Positions 12,073 through 23,335 of a DNA stretch of 64,000 nt are shown in pieces. The stretch lies in the NCBI RefSeq assembly GCF_024166365.1, contig NC_064822.1:108434823-108498822 (forward strand), given 5' to 3'. Source of the DNA: Elephas maximus indicus (lineage: Eukaryota; Chordata; Mammalia; Proboscidea; Elephantidae). A program made the translations under genes and the position numbers. The notes beneath the pieces are model-generated. The model did not search any database and was not told the origin of the DNA. It saw only the letters and a list, made by a program, of their open reading frames with translations. Every line of letters starts with the position of its first letter. Position 1 is the first letter of the stretch.

Positions 12073-12158
12073 TTCAGTCCTCTTCCCAATTAAACCTATG
12101 GGGGAAAGTACAGCTTTCAGTCCTCCTCCCAATTAAACCTATGGGGGAAAGTACAGCT
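12073..12158. repeat. 43-bp tandem duplication
   Basis: Unit 1 (12073-12115) and unit 2 (12116-12158) are identical except for one T/C difference at 12082 versus 12125. Both lie inside a MIR-like element (12030-12240). Near-identity of the units inside an ancient repeat implies a recent local duplication. Confidence 0.92.
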
Positions 12159-12842
12159 ACCCTCATTTTACAGGTGAGGATACTGAAGCTCTGAAACTTT
12201 CCACACATTTCCCATAGTCACATAGCTCCTGAGTGCCAAGGTCAGAATTCAGTCTCAGCTTTTCTGGTTCTGAAACCCAAGAGTTCGTTTCCTACTCAAC
12301 TGGGTCTAGCCAAAGACAGGCTGAAAGATGCAGGGGTCAGGAAGGCAGACCCTCAGCCCAGCGTGCAAACCTTGTCTCTGAGCAGCCAGCACCTCTGGTA
12401 AAGGAAAATGCCGTCCAGAAGCCTGCAGAAGCGCCCAGGGATGTGGAAAGGCATAGGAGACCCAGGGCAGTTGAGTGCTCGCTAGACAGATGGTCTCCCT
12501 TCATCCTACGAGCTGACACACCCTCAAGTTCTTTCACTTCTGCAAATCCCTACTAAGTGAAGCCCGTGAAAGCTAGAACTCTATAGCACTGCCTTGTTTT
12601 TCCCAGACTTGCAAGCTTTCCACCTTTGCCAGGGAGCAGTCTTGCCACTTTTCTACCACTCTATTAATGGAAAATATTTGAGCTTTCTTTCTGACATGTT
12701 TCTGCCTTACACAGTTTCTGGCTTTCACATGTTTTACTGTACCACCCCCAAAGTGCTCTAGGATTCATGATTAAAATTAGACAAAATTAAGATTAAATTT
12801 TTATTTTGTGGATAGTTTTAAACAATCCTGAGAACAATGTCA

Positions 12843-13185
12843 AGCAGCCCTGGTGGCGCAAAAGGCTTGTGCTTGACGACTAACCTAAAGGAAACCCTGG
12901 TGGCACAGTGGTTAAGAGCTCTGGCTGTTAACCAGAAAGGTTGGCAGTTTGAATCCACCAGGCGCCCCTTGGAAACCCTAAGGGGCAGCTCTACTCTGTC
13001 CTATAGGGTCGCTATGAGTCGGAATCGACTTGTCAGCAAAGGGTTTTTTTTTTAACTAATCCTAAAGGCCAGCAGTTTGAACCCACTCAGTGGCGCTGCA
13101 GAAGAAAGTCGATCTGCTTCCAGGAAAACCCTATGAAGCAGTTCTAACTCGACAGCAATGGGTTTGATTTTGGGTTTGGGGACAA
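12843..13185 (+). mobile_element. AfroSINE, split by a second AfroSINE
   Basis: The outer sense copy starts 'agccctggtggcgcaaaagg' and breaks after 'gactaacctaaagg'. It resumes at about 13055 with 'aactaatcctaaaggccagc' and ends 'gacagcaatgggtttgattt'. The repeated 'taa-cctaaagg' is the duplicated target. Confidence 0.88.
12890..13054 (+). mobile_element. AfroSINE nested inside another AfroSINE
   Basis: The inner sense copy runs from 'gaaaccctggtggcacagtg' through the tRNA-like head, 'cctatagggtcgctatgagt' and 'cagcaaaggg' to a short T-run. It is less diverged than the outer copy, consistent with later arrival. Confidence 0.88.
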
Positions 13186-16100
13186 TGCAGAGTAGCAGAA
13201 AAGCATGTTTGGGGATCAAATAACCTGTGTTCTAGTCTCAACTCAGTCTCTAAATTGCCTCAACTCTCTAATAAAATGGATACGACCATTTATGTCTAAA
13301 ATCCCTTGAAAATTATGTTTTACTAGTAAGTAAAATTAATTTGGTTTTTAGAACTTTGAATTTCCCGGAGTGATTACAATGTAGTGGGAAAAGCATTAAA
13401 CTTGAAATCATACTTGATTTGAGCAAGTCATAACCTCTCTCTACTTTCGTTCCCTCATATAAGTTGTTAAAGATGATGTTTTAAAAGATTTCCTTTGACT
13501 TCTACTGTGATGAGATAATACTGTAAAAACTCTTCTCCCTCTTCTTCTGTGGAAGCCTGTAGGGCCATCCCCCAGCCGCCAAGAATTCACCCTTCCTTCT
13601 GCCTTTTTTTCTGCCTTTACCTCCCTCTCACCCAGGTCAAAGGGCTCCTATGGTGAAGGACACCCTCCCGTGCTCTGGAGTCTACCTTGGTTCTTTCGCA
13701 CTGCCTTAACAGCCAGTGAACATAACAGCATTCTCTCCTTCACTGAACACTGAAAGGGAGCAAAAGGATAGACTGAAGGAAGGACTTACTAGGCCAAAGG
13801 ACTAGGAATAGAAATGAGTGGCTACGAAGCAGGGGACTGTTCCTCTGAAAAACAGAGCTGGGCTGGGCCTCTTCTCACTCAGGCCCAGACCTGGTTGGTC
13901 CTGTCCAGAAGCCAAGGAGCAAGTAAGATTGGGAGCAGCAGGCCTCAGGGAGGCAATAGGCCTGGATGGTAAAGATAAACTTTGGGGGTAGGAGGTGTTG
14001 AGGAATTTTTGGAAAAAGGTGCTCTCAGGCAGTCTGCAATTTCTAGAAAGGACTGAGTAAGGCTGAGGCAGGCCTGGAGGAATGCAACGGAAGGTATGTG
14101 TGTACACAACCTCAGAGAGAATGAGCCTGGCCTGGCCATAAACCTTATCTCCCCACCTCCGGATTTAGGATCGCCACCTCTGGGCTCCCAGGCGCTATGG
14201 CTGAGTCAGGGCTGGGGGCTGGGGGGTCGTGGGCTGGGCAGCATACCAGAGTCACTCCAGGGTGTGTGATCCGGAAATTAGATGGCGCAAAGTGTATCTG
14301 TTTGGCAAAGGTGGGGGAGAAGAGATAATTCAGAGTGACTGGGCCCCAGTCCCAGGCCAGAAATTTCCCTTCGTGGAAAATCAGGGCTGGGAATGAACAA
14401 CACTGTTCTTCATTGCCCCTCTATAAGAGTCGGTGGTCACCGAGCTCTAGGGTTTAAAAAAAAATAAATTTTTTTTTTTTTCTCCCTGGGGCCTAATGGG
14501 TTCTCTCTCTCTTACCCCTTCAATATTTTTCTAATTTAAAAAATTGCAGTTGACTCACCCTCTATCTTAGAGGACTGGAACAGGAACCAGAAAATGAGGG
14601 GCTGGATCCTAGTTCGAGCCCCATCTTCCTCTCCCCGTCCCATCCTGTTATTCTGGGCTGGGTCCTGGGTCCCAGGGAGGCAGGAGGAGAAAGGAAACAG
14701 TGTTCCCTAGTTCTCTGTGTCCCCAAAAAATTCTGCACCTCCCTGTGATGTCCCCCCCTCCTTCTTCCAGGCAGGTGAGACCTACCCCGGAGACGTGCTG
14801 GTATGAAACTGGCCCCTCTGCAGAGTGGAGGGGGTCAGTGACATCACCGCCTGCCTCAGGTTCCTAGACACGTACACACGCTCCTTCTGCGCAGTGTGTC
14901 CCTCGCTCCCTTCACCTCCCCCATGTGCTCCAAGATGTCTCCTCCCGGTGCCTAGCAAGATTGATCCTCTACAAACACCACTTTGATCCCAGCGTTCCCC
15001 AGCACAGAGCTTCCTACTGCCTTCAGAATAAAGGTCAAACTCCTCATCTGGCACTGTGGCTGAGGCTGAACCTTCCCCACCTGGCACCAGCTGCCCTCCC
15101 CTCCCCACCCCCTGGGCTGTACCCTTCCCTCCAGCAGCACTCCCCCTTCACCTGAGCCTGCAGAAACCTTACCCTGCCTCCAGGCCCTGGCTGCAGCACA
15201 CCCTATTCATTCCACAAACATTTACTGAATGAAAATTACACACCAGGCACCTCGGCCCTGAAGCCTGCCCTAGTTGCCTCTGCTGGAAGTGACCGCTCCC
15301 CACTCCCCAAAGAGTCCCCGAGAACAGGTCTTTGCTAGGCTGAGTTATACTTGCCAGTGGGCATGTCTGAGCTCCCCACCTGACCCACAGTCATCTAAGG
15401 TACATTGAACAGCAACTATTAATGAGGTCTTCTTCCATATTTAGCTCACAATGACCTTGGCAATTCAATATCATTATCTTTACTTACGGATGAGGAACGG
15501 GAGGCTCAGAGAAGTAACCTGCCCAGGAAGTGGTAGTCATGGCTCAAACCAGGGTCCCCGGATTCAAAGTCCACAACCCTCAAACCAGCACCAAGACGCC
15601 TCCCTCTAAATCAGAGTCCTGCTTTACATGGGCTTGTTTACCAAGGCACCCAGCACAGGGACTTGCTTGTTTGAATGAAAGAATGAATGAATGATTCTAT
15701 GATTCAATTCTATCCAGACGAGCCTTCTTCTCCATTCTACTCCCCTATCTCCTCTCTCCCATATTCCTTTTTTCCTATCTTCTCTTTTTTACCTTGGACC
15801 CCAAGAATCCAGGAGATGAGAGAGAAAAGAAGTTGTGATTATTCACACTAATATCAGAGATTGAAACTGGGCCTCAGGAAACAGCCCTACGGGGGTAACT
15901 CGGTAGAGGGAGGCTCCTCCTCTCACCCCATCACTCAGTGTGATAGACCCAGGTGAGCCCCAGACCTTCCCTCCACCCTCCCAATGTCAACAGGACATTA
16001 GTGGGGCAGAAAAATACAGCTGGGCAAGCCGGAGGATAGCGAGAGGGTGGTGGCCCAAGCCCAGTAACTCACCATCCTCCGGCCTCCCCTGGTTGGAGTA

Positions 16101-17400
16101 GTGGGCGGTGGGGAAGGGGGGAGGTTGGCCTGGACATTTGAAATTCTAGCCCATCCCTAGGGAGACACTTGGGTGCCTGTAAGCTGGACAAGAGGCAAAA
16201 AAATTCTGTTTATCCAAACTAAGGGGCAGCCATGGCAACAGTGGCCATGGCCATCAGGATTGGGAGCAAAGATCACAGCTGGAGGTGGAGTCATGAGGGC
16301 CTAACCCTGCAGGCCTTGCTGCCCTGCCAGCCAGACCTTCTCTGGCCAAGCACCCCCTTGTGGGCAGAGTCAGTCCTGAGACCTGGAGGTGAGGAAGTCC
16401 TGATGCAGAAGCCACCCATTTTACAGATGCACATGTGTCTCTATCCCCTCCCAACCTCCTTCCATGTGCTTTCTCTTCTGAGACCAGAGACAGACACCAG
16501 ACTGGGGGGAGCACTTTGCCTCTGTGTTAGAGGAAGGGAGGAATAGGGAGCCGGACCAGCTGCCAGGAAGGGGGTAGAGTGGGGGTGTCATTCAGGGAAG
16601 GCTTCCTGGAGACAACTCAGAAAACAAGGAGAGGGGTGTCCCAAGCTAAAGAAAACATGGTAGAATCTTCAGAAAAGAAGAGGGTGTCTACTCAGCTGGT
16701 TCGGGAGTCCATAAAAACGGGGTGCAGGCAGAGAATGGTCCACCTTCACCCTTTCCCTTCTGCTATGCACCAGAACCATAAATTCTTGGTGCTCAACAGG
16801 GCCCCCCATTGTTGCCACCTCCATCCTGAATAATACCCACCACTACCCTTGGTCGTCTATATCCATCCATCCTTACCTCCTTCTCAGAGGTGGAGGTGAC
16901 TCTTCTTCTCTTCAGGGCTAGTCCTTCTACCTGTACTCTGAACCCCACCCACTTGAATCCTTATCCCACCAAGTGGCCTCTCTCTCTAGTCATCCTACCC
17001 CCACCCTTATCCCAGGCTGGATTTTTCCCCTTTACCTATAACCATGCTTGAGTCCCTTCCTTCTTAAAAAAAATGAAAAGGAAGGGAGGGAAGGAAGAAG
17101 AGAGGAAGGGAGGAAGGTGGTAAAGAGGGAGAGAGGACACTGTTCTTGACTCCCGGACCCACCTCTCACTTCAACTCTCTCTCCCCCACAGCCAAGCTTC
17201 CCAAAAGAAAAGACCACACCCATTCTCACCTTATCCTACCCATCTCTGCCTGCACCACCATCCATGGACCAATGATCAACTAATGGCCAAATCTGATGGA
17301 TTCTTTTCAAGCTTTCTCTTACCTGACCTCCTTGCAATATTGGTCACCCCTGACCACTCCATCTTTCTTTAAGACTATTTCCTTGGCCTCCTGTGTTTCT
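13186..17400. other. Intergenic, largely unique; L2/MIR remnants
   Basis: No gene is recognised over 4.2 kb. Old repeats: L2-like antisense at 14990-15250 ('ccttcagaataaaggtcaaa') and MIR at 15410-15600 ('atgaccttggcaattcaata', 'gaggctcagagaagtaacct'). 17050-17130 is purine-rich. The segment 14150-14420 is not repeat-like and contains a TGAGTCA at 14202-14208, so it could be a regulatory element, but nothing in the sequence proves this. Confidence 0.45.
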
Positions 17401-17917
17401 TTTCTTTTTTATTATTTTATTGTACATTTGGTGAAAGTATACCAGCAAAACAGGCTCTCATTCAAGAATTTCTACACACATCGTTCAGTGATATTGATTA
17501 CAGTCTTCATATTGTGTCAACATTCTCATTATTTCCATCCCCATTAGCTCCATCTCACTGCCCCTCAACCTTCTCATTCATGTTTTAGAATAACTGTGGA
17601 CCATCGGGCCTCATATAGTCAATTTTTTTTTAAAGAGCACCGTACTCAAGGGAAACATTCTTTTCTTTTTTAGTTTACCCGCCATTTGGTTATAAGGTGA
17701 CTTCAGGGGATAATTTCAGTTTAAATAGTATCTCAGGGAAACAGTCTCGGGGATTCCTCAAGTCTCATAGGGCCCAGTAAGTCTGGGTTCTTTGAGAATT
17801 TGAAGTTCTGCTCCATATTTTTCTCCCTTTCTATCAGAGGCCATCTACTGTGGCCCTGGTTAGGATGTTTGGAAGGGGTAGCCAAGCACCATCTAGTTCT
17901 TCAGGTCTCAAGGTAGA
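17401..17917 (-). mobile_element. L1 3' end, 5'-truncated, with 19-bp TSD
   Basis: It begins with a T-rich tract (poly-A of the antisense element) and 'ttgtacatttggtgaaagta', the 3' end of a mammalian L1. It is flanked by a 19-bp direct repeat with two mismatches (17382-17400 and 17918-17936, cttggcctcctg..tttct). No ORF is retained. Confidence 0.85.
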
Positions 17918-17936
17918 CTTGGCCTCCTGCATTTCT

Positions 17937-18912
17937 CACTGTCTCTCTGGCCACTCCTTTCCAATCTTCTTCCTTGAATCTTCTTTATCTACGCAGCACT
18001 TGTGTCAGTGGTCCTTCATCTTTTTGTGGGGTCATGTACTCCTTTGAGACTCTAATACACAATCACAGATTTTCAGCATCTCCCATACAACCTCAAGGGG
18101 CTCATGGACTCCAGAGACTCATCCTCAGAGGTCAGATTAAGAGCCTAAGCCTGGAATGTTAGGATCTTCAGGCTTCTCCTTATACCTCTTTTCTCCTTAT
18201 ATCTCTTATCTCCACTCTCAGGATTAAGGACTCCAAGATGGACATCTCCAAACTCTCATGGGAGTTGTAGACCCATGTTTCCAATCACCATCTGTATGTC
18301 CCACCAGGTCTAAGGAGAATCACCAATAATCACCAAAGCCTCAAACTCAGAAAGTTCTAAACTGATGTCATTATCTAACCCCGCCCTCAAAGCCCCACTC
18401 CCTCTCATAATCACTATCTGGTGGACAGTATCACTGCCTCCAAAGTGATAAATCTAGATTCACCTGAAGTCCTGGGGATGATAATACAGCCTGTCACGTG
18501 GTTGCCATGAGGTTAAATAATGTGATACATATAAAGCCCTTACAATTGTGCCTGGCACATTGGAAATGCTCAATAAGTGCTAGCTATTGTTGTTCCTGTT
18601 ATTCTTTCCCCTTACATTCAATTAGAAACCAAGTCCTATCTTCTATCTTCTAAATTTCTATTCTTTCTCCTGAATTCTATTTTCTTAATGTCCCTGGACT
18701 CTATTTTCTTCTCTGTATTTCCACTGATTTTTTTCTTAGTTTAGGCACTCTTATCTCTTGCCTAGATGATTTCAGGATCCCCCAATCTTGTTCCTTCAAA
18801 TTTTTCCAAGACATCCAGCTAGAACTGTTTTGGCAAAGCGTAACTCTGATAATGACACTTCCTTGCTTCAAGCTTCAGTGTCTTCCCTGACACTAAAACA
18901 ACGGCCATTCCT
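17937..18912. other. Intergenic; one MIR
   Basis: Unique pyrimidine-rich sequence with a sense MIR at about 18440-18600 ('ggttaaataatgtgatacat', 'gtgcctggcacattggaaat'). No gene is seen. Confidence 0.5.
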
Positions 18913-19511
18913 GTTGTTGTTATGTGCCATCGAGTCGATTCCTACTCGCAGAGACCCTATAGGACAGAGCAGACATGTCTCATAGGGCGTACTAGGCTAT
19001 AATCTTTTCTTTTTTTTAATTGTACTTTAGATGAAGGTTTACAGAACAAACTAGTTTCTCCTTAAACAGTTAGTACACATATTGTTTTATGACATTGGTT
19101 AACAGCCCCATGACGTGTCAACACTCTCCCTTCTCAACCTTGGGTTCACTATCCCCTTTCCTGTCCCCTCCTGCCATCTAGTCCTTGCCCCACGGCTGCT
19201 GCGCCCCTTTAGTCTCATTTTGTTTTATGGGTCTGTCCAATCTTTGGCTGAAGGGTAAACCTCAGGAGTGATTTCATTACTGAGCTGAAAGGATGGCCGG
19301 GGGCCATACTCTCAGGGTTTCTCCAGTCTGTGTCAGGCCAGCAAGTCTGGTCTTTCTTTTTGAGTTAGAATTTTGTTCTACATTTTTCTCCAGCTCTGTC
19401 CAGGACCCTAGGCTATAACCTTTACAGGAACAGATCACCAGGTCTTTTCTCCCACAGAGAAGCTGGTGGGTTTGAACCACCAACCTTTCAGTTAGCAGTT
19501 GAGCGCTTAAA
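18913..19511 (-). mobile_element. AfroSINE, long subtype, split by an L1
   Basis: Left part 18913-19007 ('atgtgccatcgagtcgattc', 'accctataggacagagcaga'). Right part 19408-19511 ('caggaacagatcaccaggtc', 'gggtttgaaccaccaacctt'). The two halves are contiguous AfroSINE sequence once the L1 at 19008-19407 is removed. Confidence 0.88.
19008..19407 (-). mobile_element. L1 3' UTR inserted in the AfroSINE
   Basis: It has a T-tract followed by 'tgtactttagatgaaggttt', the same 3' end seen at 26190 and, in sense orientation, at the end of the 52.1-53.1 kb elements. A 16-bp target-site duplication with one mismatch (ctaggctataaYcttt) lies at 18992-19007 and 19408-19423. Confidence 0.9.
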
Positions 19512-19589
19512 GGGAACTTGTTTTAAGTAGAGGCCCAGATCTCACCCCCAGAGATTATTACTATGGGCAACTGCATTTACAATATGCGC

Positions 19590-20040
19590 CCAGTGATCCT
19601 GGTGCAATACAAAGTTAAGCCTCAGCCGCCAGTCAAGGCAGTACAAATTCTTCATGGCCTACAAGCCCCTCCATGGCCTGGCCCTCACCAACTTTCCCGT
19701 TTCATCTGCTGCTCTTCCTTTGCTCTGCCACCCATTGACTCCCCATATATTCAACTAACACTTACTGAGCATCTACTAGGCACAGGCACTGTGAACACAC
19801 TGGTGAGCAAAACAGACACAGCTCCTGGAGCTTACAATCTAGCTGGCAAGGAAGATAGTAATCAAATAATCCCAAGAGTGAAAATATAAATGCAAGCTGC
19901 TATAAGTTATTTTAATGAGAGAAACATGATTCTTTGACAGCATATTACAACGGATTCTGATCTAAATTTGAAAGAGTTGGGGAAACTTCCCTGAGGAAGT
20001 AATGTTTGAACTGAGATCTGAAGGATAAGTTAATAGAAAG
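19590..20040 (+). mobile_element. L2-like LINE remnants
   Basis: 'cactgtgaacacactggtga' and 'agctcctggagcttacaatc' are typical of L2 3' ends. The upstream 'catggcctacaagcccctcc' resembles an L2-like segment in antisense. It is highly diverged and boundaries are approximate. Confidence 0.55.
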
Positions 20041-20054
20041 GGCTAGAGTAAGGG

Positions 20055-20506
20055 TGTAGTGTATTGAACAGTGTCGTCCAAAAATGCATGTCTACGCGGA
20101 ACTTCAGAATGAAACCTTATATAGAAATAGGTCCTTTGCAGATGTAATTGCAGTTAAGATGAGGTCATCCTGGATTAGAGTGGGCCCTAAATCTAATTAC
20201 TGATGTTCTTATAAGAAGAGGACAGACACACAAGAGATACACAGGGAGAGTCGAATGACGACGAAGGTAGATATTGCAGAGATGTAGCTACAAGCCAAGG
20301 AATACTAAGGATTGCTAGCAACCACCAGAAGCTGGGAGAGAGGTATGGAACAGATTCTCCCTCAAAGCCTCCAGAATGAACCAACCCTGCTGACACCTTG
20401 ATTTTGGGCTTCTGGCCTCCGGAACTATGACAGAATAAATTTCTGTTGTTTTAAGCAAGGCAGTTGTTGCATTAAGTTGTTATGGCAGCCCAAGGAAACT
20501 AATGTA
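20055..20506 (+). mobile_element. MLT1-type MaLR solo LTR
   Basis: The MaLR hallmark 'ggtcctttgcagatgtaatt' is followed by 'aagatgaggtcatcctggat', 'gggccctaaatc', 'cttataagaagaggacag', 'ctggcctccggaactatgac', 'agaataaatttctgttgttt' and the end 'ggaaactaatgta'. The LTR is sense and about 450 bp. No internal region is attached. Confidence 0.85.
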
Positions 20507-20714
20507 GAGGGGGAGAGGATGATCCAGACACAAGAAATTTCATGTGCAAAGGCCCTGGATGAGCAGGGTATGACATGTTCCAGAAACAGAAAGAGCAACA
20601 GTGTAGCCAGATCAAGAAGGAGAAAGGTACAGGATAAGACTGGAGAGGGAAATGAGACCAGACCATGCAGAGTCTTGTCAGTCACCTTAAGGTTTCGGGT
20701 CTTTACCCTAAAAA

Positions 20715-23335
20715 TAATAGAAACTGGACTTGAATAGACATTTCTAGAAAGAAGATACACAAATGGCCAATAAGTACATGAAAAGATGCTCAAAGTCTTA
20801 CGTCATTAAGGAAATGCAAATCAAAGCCACAGTGAGATAGATACTCACTAGAATTGCTACTATAAACAATGAAAAAATTAAAAGAAGATAACAAGCATCA
20901 GCAAGGATGTATAGAAAACGGAACCTGTGTGCATTGCTGGCAGGAATGTAAAATGGTGCAGTTGTAGTGGAAAAAAGTTTGGCAGTCCCTCAAAAAGTTA
21001 AACATAGAATTAACATATGACCTAGCAATTCCACTTATGGTATATGCCCAAAAGAATTAAAGCAAGGATTCAAGCAGGTACTCGTACACCAGTGTTCACT
21101 GCAGCGTTATTCACAGTAGCCAAAAGGTGGAAACAATGCAGGTGTCCATCAACAGGTGAATGAATAAATAAAATGTGGTATATACATACCAAAAGGGAAG
21201 AACACACTCGGTATTTCTCAAGCTGAAAGAACTGAAGAAAAAATTCAAACCTCAAGTTGCAATAGTGAAGGATTCCATGGGGAAAATATTAAACAACGCA
21301 GGAAGCATCAAAAGAAGATGGAAGGAATACACAGAGTCATTATACCAAAAAGAATTAGTCGATATTCAACCATTTCAAGAGGTGGCATATGATCAGGAAC
21401 CGATGGTACTGAAGGAAGAAGTCCAAGCTGCTCTGAAGGCATTGGCAAAAAACAAGGCTCCAGGAATTGGTGGAATATCAACTGAGATGTTTCAACAGAT
21501 GCAGCGCTGGAGGTGCTCGCTCGTCTATGCCAAGACGTATGGAAGACAGCTTCTTGGCCAACTGACTGGAAGAGATCCATATTTATGCCTATTCCCAAGA
21601 AAGGTGATCCAACCGAATGTGGAAATTATAGAACAATATCATTAATATCAGACACAAGCAAAATTTTGCTGAAGGTCATTCAAAAACGGCTGCAGCAGTA
21701 TATCAACAGGGAACTGCCAGAAATTCAGGCCAGTTTCAGAAGAGGATGTAGAACCAGAGATATCGTTGCTGATGTCAGACAGATCCTGGCTGAAAGCAGA
21801 GAATATCAGAAGGATGTTTACCTGTGTTTTATTGATTATGCAAAGGCATTTGACTGTGTGGATCATAACAAACTATGGGTAACACTGCAAAGAATGGGAA
21901 TTCCAGAACACTTAATTGTGCTCATGAGGAACCTTTACATAGATCAAGAGGCAGTTGTTCGGACAGAACAAGGGGATACTGATTGGTTTAAAGTCAGGAA
22001 AGGTGTGCATCAGGGTTGTATTCTTTCACCATACCTATTCAATCTGTATGCTGAGCAAATAATATGAGAAGCTGGACTATATGAAGAAGAAAGGGGCCTC
22101 AGGATTGGAGGAAGACTCATTAACAACCTGCGTTAGGCAGATGACACAATCTGGCTTGCTGAAAGTGAAGAGGACTTGAAGCACTTACTAATGAAGATCA
22201 AAGACCACAACCTTCAGTATGGACTGCACCTCAACATAAAGAAAACAAAAATCCTCGTAACTGGACCAATAAGCAACATCATCATAAATGGAGAAAAGAT
22301 TGAAGTTGTGAAGGATTTCATTTTACTTGGATCCACAATCAACAGCCATGGAAGCAGCAGTCAAGAAATCAAAACACGCATTGCATTGGGGAAATCTGCT
22401 GCAAAGGACCTCTTCAAAGTGTTGAAGAGTAAAGATGTCACCCTGAAGACTAAGGTGCGCCTGAGCCAAGCCATGGTATTTTCAATCCCATCATATGCAT
22501 GCGAAAGCTGGACAATGAATAAGGAAGACAGAGGAAGAGTTGACGCCTTTGAATTGTGGTGTTGGTGAAGAATATTGAATATACCACGGACTGCCAAAAG
22601 AACAAACAAATCTGTCTTGGAAGAATTGTAGCCAGAATGCTCCTTAGAGGCAAGGATGGCGAGACTGCATCCTACATACTTTGGACATGTTGTCAGGAGG
22701 AATGAGTCCCTGGAGAAGGACATCATGCTTGGCAGAGTACAGGGTCAGCGGAAAAGAGGAAGACCCTCAATGAGGTGGATTGACACAGTGGCTGCAACAA
22801 TGAGCTCAAACATAACAACGATTGTAAGGATGGCGCAGGACCGGGCAGTGTTTCATTCTGCTGTGCATAGGGTCGCTATGAGTCAGAACGGATTCGACGG
22901 CACCTAACAACAACAACATATACATATACGTATACATATAATGGAATATTATTCAACCATAAAGAGAAATGAAGGTCTGATACATGCTACAAGGTGGATG
23001 AACTTTGAAAACATTATGCTGAGTGAAATAAATCAGACACAAAAGGACAAAGATTTTAAGATTCTGTTTATATGAAATATCTAGAATAGACAGATGCATA
23101 AAGATAAAAAATTATTGGTTACCGGGGATGGGTGGGAGGGGGCTGGAGAGCCATCATTTATTGGGTATCAAATTTCTGTTTAGGGTAATGAAAAAGTTTT
23201 CGAAATAGATAATGGTTATGGTTGTGCAACATTGTGAATGTAATTAATGTCACTGAATTGTACATTTAAACATGGTTAAGATGGCAAGTTATATGTTATA
23301 CATATTTTACCACAATAAAGTTTTTAAAAATAAAA
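20715..23335 (+). mobile_element. Old L1 3' end, split by an RTE
   Basis: Left part to about 21185 ('gacatttctagaaagaagat', 'ggaaatgcaaatcaaagcca', 'gtccatcaacaggtgaatga'). Right part 22918-23335 ('atggaatattattcaaccat', 'tgctgagtgaaataaatcag') ends in an A-rich tail. This is the ORF2 end and 3' UTR of an old mammalian L1. The same L1 segment recurs at 36.9-37.5 kb. Confidence 0.85.
21186..22917 (+). mobile_element. RTE (BovB-like) LINE, best-preserved copy
   Basis: About 1.73 kb, 5'-truncated. Reverse-transcriptase motifs are legible in two frames. A linker frame is at 21175-21645. A main frame at 21513-22067 has FIDYAKAFDCVDHNKLW and VHQGCILSPYLFNLYAE. The catalytic YADD has become stop-ADD near 22135 ('cgttaggcagatgac'). 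C-terminal frames follow at 22176-22568 and 22656-22907. The tail 'cacctaacaacaacaac' ends at about 22917, and the TATACATA-rich L1 target is present on both sides. It is dead because of a frameshift and stops. Confidence 0.93.

Noticed and set aside
12890-13054. tRNA gene (A/B-box-like sequence in AfroSINE heads)
   Set aside because: The head is tRNA-derived but part of a dispersed SINE. No standalone cloverleaf with flanking terminator was found.
21175-22907. Reverse-transcriptase-like proteins, considered as a host or retron gene
   Set aside because: They belong to a 5'-truncated, frameshifted RTE LINE with a standard tail. Other copies are at 0.8, 4.2, 49 and 51 kb.
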